From positions 1 to 19,975 of the forward strand of contig CAYWLS010000044.1 of assembly GCA_964458605.1 (NCBI GenBank): a DNA stretch of 19,975 bases, read 5' to 3'. The DNA comes from JBBSNV01 sp964458605. GTDB taxonomy: Bacteria > Pseudomonadota > Alphaproteobacteria > Reyranellales > JAQSWP01. The notes below the pieces were generated by a model, which worked only from the letters and a program-made list of their open reading frames with translations, searched no databases and was not told where the DNA came from. The translations under genes were made by a program, and so were the position numbers. Position 1 is the first letter of the stretch, and each line of letters opens with the position of its first letter. Positions 1 through 6,444 of the stretch are shown here, piece by piece.

Positions 1-403
1 GCATCGCCGCCATCAGCATGCCGGGCGTGATCTTGTCGCAGTTGGAGATGCACACCATGGCGTCGGCGCAATGGGCGTTGACCATGTACTCGACGCTGTC
101 GGCGATCAGCTCGCGCGAGGGCAGCGAGTAGAGCATGCCGTCGTGGCCCATGGCGATGCCGTCGTCGACGGCGATGGTGTTGAACTCCTTGGCCACGCCG
201 CCGGCCTGCTCGATCTCCCGCGCCACCAACTGGCCGAGATCCTTGAGATGCACGTGGCCGGGCACGAACTGGGTGAAGGAATTGGCCACCGCGATGATCG
301 GCTTGCCGAAATCGGAATCCTTCATGCCGGTGGCGCGCCACAGGCCGCGAGCCCCCGCCATGTTGCGGCCGTGAGTGGTGGTACGCGATCTGTAAGCCGG
401 CAT
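1..403 (-). CDS. ilvD: Dihydroxy-acid dehydratase IlvD, N-terminal part (cut by window edge)
   Basis: The reading frame runs leftward from ATG 403-401 and leaves the window after 134 codons, so only the N-terminus of a roughly 610-residue enzyme is visible. It begins MPAYRSRTTTHGRNMAG and continues through FGKPIIAV, FTQFVPGHVHL and DDGIAMGH to SNCDKITPGM (residues 120-129). That last segment is the family signature and carries the Fe-S ligand Cys122 next to Asp123 and Lys124. The start closely resembles E. coli IlvD. The enzyme dehydrates 2,3-dihydroxy acids to 2-oxo acids in valine, leucine and isoleucine synthesis, in the cytoplasm. A Shine-Dalgarno AGAGG (complement of 412-416) lies 8 bases before the ATG. 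It is a housekeeping gene and appears unrelated to the catabolic cluster to its right. Confidence 0.96.
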   Translation of the reverse strand, partial: MPAYRSRTTTHGRNMAGARGLWRATGMKDSDFGKPIIAVANSFTQFVPGHVHLKDLGQLVAREIEQAGGVAKEFNTIAVDDGIAMGHDGMLYSLPSRELIADSVEYMVNAHCADAMVCISNCDKITPGMLMAAM

Positions 404-648
404 TGCAATGACCTCTGCTTGATGAAGGACTGGTGGCGGTACCGTGAGAAATCCGCTGCGGAATATAGCAGTCCGTGCCGGTTTTGCAGGCGGCATGATC
501 GTCGCGCTGCTGCGCCGCCGGCGCGGGGCAGGGCGCGATCACAACGCCGTGCATGGTCTTTGAAGTCAGTGCGATACGCGGCACTATGGGCCGACCTCGC
601 ACTGCAGCTTCTGCAGGCAAGACCCTTCGTCAATCAAGGATTTGGACG

Positions 649-1527
649 ATGAGCAGTTCTTCGGAGTACGTCCCGCCCAAGGTCTGGGCCTGGAACAAGC
701 AAAGCGGCGGCCGGTTCGCCAGCATCAACCGGCCGGTTGCCGGCGCCACGCACGAGAAGGAACTGCCGATCGGCAGGCATCCCTTCCAGCTCTACTCGCT
801 GGGCACGCCCAACGGCCAGAAGGTCACGGTGATGTTCGAGGAGTTGCTGGCGGCGGGCCACCAGGGCGCCGAATACGACGCCTGGCTGATCAATATCGGC
901 AGCGGCGACCAGTTCGGCAGCGGCTTCGTCGCGGTCAATCCCAACTCCAAGATCCCCGCGCTGCTCGACCGCAGCGGCCCCAAGCCGATCCGCGTGTTCG
1001 AGTCGGGCGCCATCCTGATGCACCTGGCGGAGAAGTTCGGCGCCTTTCTGCCGAAGCTGGGCGACCCGGCGCGGGCGGAATGCCTGTCATGGCTGTTCTG
1101 GCAGGTCGGCAGCGCGCCCTATCTGGGCGGCGGCTTCGGCCATTTCTACGCCTATGCGCCCAGCAAGATCGAATACGCCATCGATCGCTTCGCCATGGAG
1201 ACCAAGCGGCAGCTCGACGTGCTCGACCGGCGCCTCGGCGAAAGCAGGTTCCTGAGCGGCGGCGACTACACCATCGCCGACATGGCGGTGTGGCCCTGGT
1301 ATGGCGGCCTGGCCAAGGGCCTGCTCTACGGCGCCGGCGAGTTCCTGTCGGTGCACGAATACAAGAACGTGGTGCGATGGGCCGACGAGATCGGCGCCCG
1401 GCCGGCGGTCAAACGTGGCCGCATCGTCAACCGCGCCCAGGGCGAACTGTCCCAGCAATTGCGCGAGCGCCACGACGCCAGCGACTTCGAGCTGCGCACC
1501 CAGGACAAGCTCGAGGCCAGGAGCTGA
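649..1527 (+). CDS. yghU: Glutathione S-transferase, YghU family (nu class)
   Basis: This 292-residue protein aligns by eye along its whole length with E. coli YghU, a glutathione transferase with disulfide-bond reductase activity towards glutathione conjugates and peroxides. Landmarks are NRPVAG (27-32), the thioredoxin-fold loop LYSLGTPNGQKVT (48-60) with the Thr and Asn that contact glutathione in nu-class enzymes, NPNSKIPAL (97-105) with the cis-proline, ESGAIL (118-123) for the gamma-glutamyl group, GGGFGHFY in the helical domain, and a C-terminal RHDASDFELRTQDK stretch very like that of YghU. An upstream in-frame start at 553 is possible, but the ATG at 649 has AAGGA (636-640) 8 bases before it and matches the family N-terminus. 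It is transcribed away from ilvD and converges on the ligase. Expected role: cytoplasmic redox or detoxification. Confidence 0.93.
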   Translation: MSSSSEYVPPKVWAWNKQSGGRFASINRPVAGATHEKELPIGRHPFQLYSLGTPNGQKVTVMFEELLAAGHQGAEYDAWLINIGSGDQFGSGFVAVNPNSKIPALLDRSGPKPIRVFESGAILMHLAEKFGAFLPKLGDPARAECLSWLFWQVGSAPYLGGGFGHFYAYAPSKIEYAIDRFAMETKRQLDVLDRRLGESRFLSGGDYTIADMAVWPWYGGLAKGLLYGAGEFLSVHEYKNVVRWADEIGARPAVKRGRIVNRAQGELSQQLRERHDASDFELRTQDKLEARS

Positions 1528-1538
1528 TCGCCGTCCGG

Positions 1539-1558
1539 CGCGCCGCCCCGGCGGCGCG
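1539..1558. terminator. GC-rich hairpin between convergent genes, possible bidirectional terminator
   Basis: An 8-base-pair perfect inverted repeat (CGCGCCGC, tetraloop CCCG, GCGGCGCG) fills most of the 45-base gap between the converging ends of yghU and the acyl-CoA ligase gene. Its position fits a shared terminator. No T-run follows on either strand, so it is not a canonical intrinsic terminator and may act only as a 3' end stabiliser. Confidence 0.4.
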
Positions 1559-1572
1559 TCCTTCTGCCCTAC

Positions 1573-3165
1573 CTATTTCTTGCCACCGGCGGCGGCGGCA
1601 TCCGGTTCCTCCCGGTCGTAGGTGATGCCGGCCTGCTCGCCGCTGCGCAGGCGATATTTCTCCACCTTTTCGGTCGGCGTGCGCGGCAGCTTCTCGCGGA
1701 ACTCGATATAGCGGGGGATCCAGAAGCGCGGCATGTTCTTCTCGCAATGCGCCCATAGCTCCTGCGCGCCGAGCTGTTGTCCTGGCCGCAGCACCACCAC
1801 GATCTTGACGTCGTCTTCGCCCAGCGGGCTGGGCACCGCGATGGCGGCGCATTCCAGCACCTTGTCGTGCTGGTTGACCACGCTCTCCAGCTCGAACGAG
1901 CTGATGTTCTCGCCGCGTCGGCGCAGCGCGTCTTTCTTGCGGTCGACGAAATAGAAATAGCCGTCCTCGTCCATCCGCCCGTTGTCGCCGGTGTGGAACC
2001 ACAGATTGCGGAACGCCTCCACCGTCTGGCTGGGCATGTTGCAGTATTCGTTCATCATGTTGAACGGCTCTTTGGGGCGCACCACGAACTCGCCGACCGT
2101 ACCGGCCGGCACTTCGTTGTCGGCGTCGTCGACGACGCGCACCTCGTAGGTCTCGGTGTTGGCATGGCCGCAGGAGCCCGGCGGCGCGGTCTCGCCTGGC
2201 CAGGCGCAGGTGACGATGCCGGTTTCCGACTGGCCATAGACCTCGTGGATCTTGCAGTTGAAGCGTTCCTCGAACGCCTTGTTGCGCTGCGCCAGATAGA
2301 TGCAGCGCAGCGACGTCTTGGCGTCGTCCGGCCGCTCGGGCTGCTTCAGCAGCAGCGGCACCATGGAGAAGATGGTGTGGCCGATCGTGGCGCCGAAGGC
2401 GCGCACGTCGTCGAAGTATCGGCTGGGCGAGAAGCGCTCGACCACCAGGCATTGCGCGCCGACCGATAGCGTCGCCAGCACGCCCAGCCACGAGGCCACG
2501 GCGTGGAACAGCGGCATGCAGGTATAGAGCCGGTCGTCGGGCGTGAACTCGGTCAGTTTGACGAAGTCGAGCGCGAAGGTCAGCACATGGCAGTTGGTGG
2601 TCAGCGCGCCCTTGGACGGCCCGGTGGTGCCGGAGGTATAGGAGATGGCGAAGGCGTCGTCGTGGCGGAATCCGGTGTCGGGCTCGCGGCCGCTCTGTGC
2701 GGTGAAGGCGGCGAAGTCGTGACGCGCGACGTTGGCGATGTCCGTCGTGGTGCCGCCGTGCACGATCACCTGCTTCAGCTTGGGCAGTCGGCTCGCCACG
2801 TCGGCCAGCCGGTCGAGGAACTGGGCGCCGATCACCATGGTGGAGACCTCGGCCAGGTCGAGCTGGTGGGCGAGGATGGCGCCGCGATATTCGGTGTTGA
2901 TCGGCACATAGACGATGTTGGCCTTGGCCGCGCCCAGCCAGGCGAACAGGAATTCCGGCGAGTTGGGCAGCATGATCGCCAGCCTGTCGCCGGCCCGCAG
3001 GCCGAGGTCGCCGAGGAAATGGGCGAAACGATTGGCGTTTTGGTTGAAGGCGCCGTAGCTCCATTGCCTGCCGGCGCAGTGGACAAACGGCCGATCGGGC
3101 TGGCGGTCCGCCATCAGGCGCAATAACTTACCGACCGAACGGTCGGCGCGATCGATGGCGTGCAT
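1573..3165 (-). CDS. AMP-forming acyl-CoA ligase (CaiC/fatty acyl-CoA synthetase-like)
   Basis: This 530-residue protein belongs to the ANL (adenylate-forming) superfamily, which converts a carboxylic acid, ATP and CoA to acyl-CoA, AMP and pyrophosphate. The core motifs are intact: SYTSGTTGPSKG (175-186, phosphate loop), YGQSETG (310-316, adenine binding), HTGD (391-394), RGENISSFELE (418-428, hinge and CoA-conformation region) and catalytic Lys500 in PRTPTEKVEK. The GENISSFELE form and overall length resemble crotonobetaine/carnitine-CoA ligase CaiC and related short or branched acyl ligases, but the substrate cannot be assigned. The ATG at 3165 has AGGA (complement of 3171-3174) 5 bases upstream. 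The gene diverges from the LLM monooxygenase cluster and shares its 230-base control region. A perfect 16-base palindrome overlaps codons 7-12. It probably activates the substrate or an intermediate of the neighbouring pathway. Confidence 0.9.
   Translation of the reverse strand: MHAIDRADRSVGKLLRLMADRQPDRPFVHCAGRQWSYGAFNQNANRFAHFLGDLGLRAGDRLAIMLPNSPEFLFAWLGAAKANIVYVPINTEYRGAILAHQLDLAEVSTMVIGAQFLDRLADVASRLPKLKQVIVHGGTTTDIANVARHDFAAFTAQSGREPDTGFRHDDAFAISYTSGTTGPSKGALTTNCHVLTFALDFVKLTEFTPDDRLYTCMPLFHAVASWLGVLATLSVGAQCLVVERFSPSRYFDDVRAFGATIGHTIFSMVPLLLKQPERPDDAKTSLRCIYLAQRNKAFEERFNCKIHEVYGQSETGIVTCAWPGETAPPGSCGHANTETYEVRVVDDADNEVPAGTVGEFVVRPKEPFNMMNEYCNMPSQTVEAFRNLWFHTGDNGRMDEDGYFYFVDRKKDALRRRGENISSFELESVVNQHDKVLECAAIAVPSPLGEDDVKIVVVLRPGQQLGAQELWAHCEKNMPRFWIPRYIEFREKLPRTPTEKVEKYRLRSGEQAGITYDREEPDAAAAGGKK
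3131..3146. promoter_or_regulatory. Perfect palindrome CCGACCG-AA-CGGTCGG, candidate TetR-family operator
   Basis: Seven-base arms flank a 2-base centre, giving a 16-base site of the size and symmetry commonly bound by TetR-family dimers. It lies inside the ligase gene, starting 17 bases after the first base of its start codon, where a bound repressor could block elongation or the promoter-proximal region. A TetR-family gene is present at 16605-17210. That this protein binds here is inference. Chance occurrence in GC-rich DNA is possible but unlikely for a perfect 7+7 repeat at a gene start. Confidence 0.5.
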
Positions 3166-3185
3166 GGCAATCCTCTCGTGACGCT

Positions 3186-3201
3186 GGCGTCGCGCGACGC
3201 C
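3186..3201. repeat. Perfect 16-base palindrome GGCGTCGC/GCGACGCC in divergent control region
   Basis: The two 8-base halves are exact reverse complements with no spacer. It sits 20 bases upstream of the ligase start codon on the minus strand, so it would lie in the ligase leader or over its promoter. It could be an operator or a leader hairpin. A zero-base loop makes a stable RNA hairpin with all pairs formed impossible, which slightly favours a DNA-binding site. Confidence 0.4.
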
Positions 3202-3272
3202 GGATCGAGTCAGTCTCTCACCCGCGTCGCGTTGTCAAACTCCGCGCGCGGACGGTTCTGCCCAGCGGCTTG

Positions 3273-3286
3273 TTGCGGTGCCGCAA
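3273..3286. promoter_or_regulatory. Inverted repeat TTGCGG-TG-CCGCAA, candidate operator
   Basis: A perfect 6-base inverted repeat with a 2-base spacer lies near the middle of the 3166-3395 divergent region. It has the same spacing as the palindrome at 3131-3146 but different arms, so it may bind a different dimeric regulator. No matching regulator was identified. Confidence 0.35.
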
Positions 3287-3304
3287 ATCACATCCGCCTG
3301 ATAT

Positions 3305-3324
3305 AAAAACAATCGTTCGTTTTT
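3305..3324. promoter_or_regulatory. Imperfect palindrome in AT-rich stretch, candidate regulator site upstream of LLM gene
   Basis: The 20 bases AAAAACAATCGTTCGTTTTT pair in 8 of 10 symmetric positions, with outer arms AAAAAC/GTTTTT. The stretch is the only strongly AT-rich part of the divergent region and lies about 70-90 bases upstream of the LLM start, close to where a promoter is expected. The TATAAA at 3302-3307 could be a -10 element but has no good -35 partner at 16-18 bases. It is a plausible binding site for a TetR-like repressor of the plus-strand operon. Confidence 0.35.
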
Positions 3325-3395
3325 TTAAGTGGCAAGCGGATCGATGCGGCTGTTAGGATCGAGGCGACCGGCGGTCATTTTATCGGAGCTGTTCG

Positions 3396-4634
3396 ATGCG
3401 CTTTGGCGTCTTTTACGAACTGCAATTGCCCAAGCCGTGGCTGCCGGGCGACGAGCACCGGCTGTTCAAGGAAGCGTTGGATCAGGTGGTGCTGGCCGAT
3501 CGGCTGGGCTTCGACTACGCCTGGGAAGTCGAGCATCATTTCCTCGAGGAATATTCGCATTCGGCCAGCCCGGAGATCTTCCTGGCCGCGGCCGCCGCGC
3601 GCACCAGCAACATCCGGCTGGGCCACGGCATCCGCCAGGTGATCCCCAACTACAATCACCCGGCGCGCACCGCCGAGGGCATCGCCACGCTGGACATCAT
3701 GTCGGACGGCCGGGTCGATTTCGGCATCGGCGAGGGCGCCACCCGCCTGGAACTGGGCGGCTTCGACATCCCGGCCAAGGAAAAGCGCGCCATGGCGCTG
3801 GAGGCGGCCGAACAGATCGCCAACATGCTGGTGCTCGATCCCTACCCGGGTTTCGAGGGCAAGTATTTCTCCATGCCCTGCCGCAACGTTATTCCCAAGC
3901 CGGTGCAGCAGCCGCACCCGCCGATGTGGATGGCCTGCACCAACCGCGACACGATCAAGATCGCGGCCAGCCTGGGCCTGGGCGCGCTGGCCTTCTCCTT
4001 CGTCGACGCCCAGGAAGCGCAGACCTGGAGCAAGATCTACTACGACATCGTCAAGAGCGAGCAGTGCGTGCCGCTGGGCTGGACGGTCAACGCCAATATC
4101 GCCTTGGTCTCGGCATTCTCGATCCACCAGGACCGCGCCGAAGCGATCCGGCGCGGGCAAGAGGGATTCGAATTCTTCGCCTATGCGCTGAACGCGCTGG
4201 TGGCGGCGGACACCGTGCCCGGCCGTACCGATTTGTGGGGCGAGTTCGTCGCCAAGCGCGGCGACAAGACCGACCGGCTGATCGCCGCCGCCAACGAGCA
4301 GAACTTCACCCGCGCCGCCGGCATCGGCACGCCCGACGACATGCGCCGCCATCTGGGGGCGCTGCGTGACGCGGGCGTCGACCAGATCATTTTCATGCAG
4401 CAGGCCGGTCGCAACAAGCATAGCGACATCTGCGAATCGCTGGAACTGTTCGCCCGGACGGTGATGCCGGAGTTCAAGGCCGAGCTGCAGGGGCGCGAAG
4501 CCGAGAAGGCCAGAGAGCTGGCGCCCTATATCGAGGCGGCGCTGAAGCGCAAGGTTCGCATGCGGCCGCTGGCCGAGCACGAAATCCCGGTGGTGCGCGC
4601 CTCGGTCAAGAAAGCGGTGATCGCCGCCGCTTGA
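3396..4634 (+). CDS. LLM-class flavin-dependent oxidoreductase (bacterial luciferase-like monooxygenase)
   Basis: This 412-residue protein has the luciferase-like (LLM) TIM-barrel signature: MRFGVFYELQ at the start, GFDYAWEVEHHF (38-49) with the conserved E-H-H, LGHGI (75-79), HPARTAEGIATLDIMSDGRVDFGIGEG in consecutive segments (88-114), and PPMWMA before NRDTIKIAASLGLG. Family members use reduced FMN (or F420) and oxygen to hydroxylate, perform Baeyer-Villiger reactions or cleave C-N and C-S bonds. About 50 C-terminal residues after FKAELQ are charged and may be subfamily specific. ATG 3396 has GGAG (3385-3388) 7 bases upstream. Its first-gene position suggests that it defines a key oxygenation step for the imported compound. 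No flavin reductase gene is visible in the window, so reduced flavin must come from elsewhere. Confidence 0.9.
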   Translation: MRFGVFYELQLPKPWLPGDEHRLFKEALDQVVLADRLGFDYAWEVEHHFLEEYSHSASPEIFLAAAAARTSNIRLGHGIRQVIPNYNHPARTAEGIATLDIMSDGRVDFGIGEGATRLELGGFDIPAKEKRAMALEAAEQIANMLVLDPYPGFEGKYFSMPCRNVIPKPVQQPHPPMWMACTNRDTIKIAASLGLGALAFSFVDAQEAQTWSKIYYDIVKSEQCVPLGWTVNANIALVSAFSIHQDRAEAIRRGQEGFEFFAYALNALVAADTVPGRTDLWGEFVAKRGDKTDRLIAAANEQNFTRAAGIGTPDDMRRHLGALRDAGVDQIIFMQQAGRNKHSDICESLELFARTVMPEFKAELQGREAEKARELAPYIEAALKRKVRMRPLAEHEIPVVRASVKKAVIAAA

Positions 4635-4733
4635 TCGATGGCGGCGTCACCGGGACAGTTCAACTGGAGCAGTCGAAAACCGAACAACAAACGGCGAAAC
4701 GAAAAATCGTCGCCGAACGAGGGAGACCAAGAC

Positions 4734-5750
4734 ATGCAAAAGATTTCGCGTCGTACTGCGCTCAAGGGAATGGTGGCGGCTGGCATGGCGGCCGGCGCCG
4801 GCAGCATGGCGCTGCCGCGAGCCGCCCGGGCGGCGGAGACCACCTGGGAGCTTTATACCTATTATCCGGTGTCGACCGGCACGCCGGCGCGCGGCATGGT
4901 CAAGATCGCCGAGGACGTTGACAAGGCGACCAATGGGGGCCTGAAGATCAAGGTGCATCTGGGCGGCTCGCTGCCGATCCAGGCCGCCAGCATCACGCCG
5001 GCGGTGGCCAACAACGTGGTGCAGATCGCCGGCGACATCTTCGCCGTCGGCAACGTGCCGATCCTGGCCGTGCTGCGCCTGCCCATGCTGGTGCACAACG
5101 TGCAGGAATACGAGGCCGCCAACAAGGTGGCGCTGCCCCTGATCGAAGCGGCCTACGACAAGAAGGGCATTACGGTGCTGGGCCGCTACGTCTATCCCGA
5201 ACAGTCGATCTGGTCGCGCAAGAAGCTGACCTCGGTCGCCGACCTCAGCGGCCAGAAGATCCGCGTCACGTCGCCCGAGCAGGGCGAATTGCTGAAACGC
5301 TTCGGCGCCACGGCGTTGACCATGGGCACGCCCGACGTGGCGGCGGCGCTCGACCGCGGCGTGGTCGAGGGCGTCGTCACGGCGGCTTCCGGCGGCGGCT
5401 ATATCTGGCGCGATCTGCTGAAATACAACTACCGCTTCCCGGTCAACTTCCTCGAGACCCTGATGATCGCCAACAAGGAAGCGCTGGGCAAGCTGCCGGC
5501 CGACCAGCAGGCGGCGCTACGCAAGGTCTGCACCGACGACACCGCCTGGATCACCAAGACGTTGACCGACGAAGAAAACGACCTGCGCGAGAAGATGAAA
5601 GCTGCCGGCCTGGTGGTGACCGACGCCAAGCAGGCGGAGATCGACGAAGGCCAGAAGAAGATGATCGAGTACTGGGACTCCTGGTCCAAGACCCAAACGC
5701 CGGACGTTGCCGACGCGCTGGCCAAGGTCCGCAAGGAACTGGGCCGCTAA
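4734..5750 (+). CDS. TRAP transporter substrate-binding protein (DctP family)
   Basis: A 338-residue periplasmic solute receptor for a tripartite ATP-independent periplasmic transporter. The N-terminus has SRRTALK (residues 5-11) followed by an Ala/Gly-rich hydrophobic stretch and an A-R-A cleavage site near residue 33, so export may be by the Tat pathway. The mature part shows the DctP pattern: LGGSLPIQ (76-83), LPMLV, then LSGQKIRVTS (171-180) with the conserved carboxylate-binding Arg177, followed by GATALTMGTPDVAAALDRGVVEG. The ligand is likely an organic acid, and the name DctP does not imply C4-dicarboxylate here. The longer frame from 4638 is rejected because ATG 4734 has GGGAG (4721-4725) 8 bases upstream and starts a proper signal peptide. 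It lies 99 bases after the LLM gene and leads the three-gene transporter. Confidence 0.93.
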   Translation: MQKISRRTALKGMVAAGMAAGAGSMALPRAARAAETTWELYTYYPVSTGTPARGMVKIAEDVDKATNGGLKIKVHLGGSLPIQAASITPAVANNVVQIAGDIFAVGNVPILAVLRLPMLVHNVQEYEAANKVALPLIEAAYDKKGITVLGRYVYPEQSIWSRKKLTSVADLSGQKIRVTSPEQGELLKRFGATALTMGTPDVAAALDRGVVEGVVTAASGGGYIWRDLLKYNYRFPVNFLETLMIANKEALGKLPADQQAALRKVCTDDTAWITKTLTDEENDLREKMKAAGLVVTDAKQAEIDEGQKKMIEYWDSWSKTQTPDVADALAKVRKELGR

Positions 5751-5754
5751 GCCC

Positions 5755-6444
5755 GTGGCCGGGGACGATCGTCGCGGCGCGGCCCCAGCGGCTGCGCCGC
5801 CGCTCGACGCGGGCGGACCGGATGGCATCGGGCACCCGATTCGCGAGACCGATGCTGGGTTCGCCACCCTGCCGTTCGACGAGATCGACCGGCGGGCGGC
5901 GGGCGGCCCGGCGTTGCCGCAGCGGCTGGAAGGGCCGCTCGAGACGGCCTGCGCCTGGCTCTGTTGCTTAGGGCTGATGGCCATGGCGTTGCTGACCGCG
6001 GCGGAGGTGTTCGCCCGCGCCATCTTCAACTATTCGTTCGAGATCACCGACGATCTGGCCGGCTACACCGTGGCCGGCATCACCTTCCTGAGCCTGGCGG
6101 TATGCCAGGTGCGCCACTCCTTCCATCACATCGAATTCGTGCAGGGCCGGCTCAGCCCGCGCGCCCGCGCCTGGTCGGGCCTGGCGTTCACCCTGGTGTC
6201 GATCGTGTTCGTCGGCGTGCTGACCTGGCAGCTCGTGCTGTTCGACTATCTCAGCTATCGGTCAGGCGACGTCTCGGCCACCAGCAGCCTGACCGTGCCG
6301 ATGTGGATCCCGCAGAGCGTCATGCCGATCGGCTCGGCCATCCTGCTCTACGCCCTGGTCAAGACCGGCATCGCGCAATGGCGCGCCATCCGGCGCGGAT
6401 CGCCGCCCGGCCCCGACAGGCAGCAGGCGGAGCGCCGGCCATGA
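5755..6444 (+). CDS. TRAP transporter small membrane subunit (DctQ family)
   Basis: With the GTG start at 5755 this is a 229-residue inner-membrane protein with about four hydrophobic segments (roughly residues 66-86, 98-117, 142-163 and 186-206), the usual DctQ topology. It pairs with the large DctM subunit to form the transport domain that receives substrate from the binding protein. Motifs such as EVFARAIFNYSFEITDDLAGY after the first helix and the FHHIEF segment fit the family. The N-terminus is uncertain. The frame is open from an ATG at 5707 inside dctP, and GTG 5755 lies just after the dctP stop but lacks a well-spaced ribosome site. A TTG at 5914 would remove most of the unusual 60-residue Ala/Pro/Asp-rich leader. 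The stop overlaps the dctM start (ATGA). Confidence 0.85.
   Translation: MAGDDRRGAAPAAAPPLDAGGPDGIGHPIRETDAGFATLPFDEIDRRAAGGPALPQRLEGPLETACAWLCCLGLMAMALLTAAEVFARAIFNYSFEITDDLAGYTVAGITFLSLAVCQVRHSFHHIEFVQGRLSPRARAWSGLAFTLVSIVFVGVLTWQLVLFDYLSYRSGDVSATSSLTVPMWIPQSVMPIGSAILLYALVKTGIAQWRAIRRGSPPGPDRQQAERRP

Noticed and set aside
3329..3350. A sigma54-type promoter suggested by TGGCA upstream of the LLM gene
   Set aside because: The required GC of the -12 element is not at the correct distance from the GG; the nearest GC is 3 bases too far downstream.
4635..4733. A second promoter or regulatory RNA in the 99-base gap before the DctP gene
   Set aside because: The gap is A-rich (CGAAAACCGAACAACAAACG), but no -10/-35 pair, hairpin or known riboswitch pattern could be made out.
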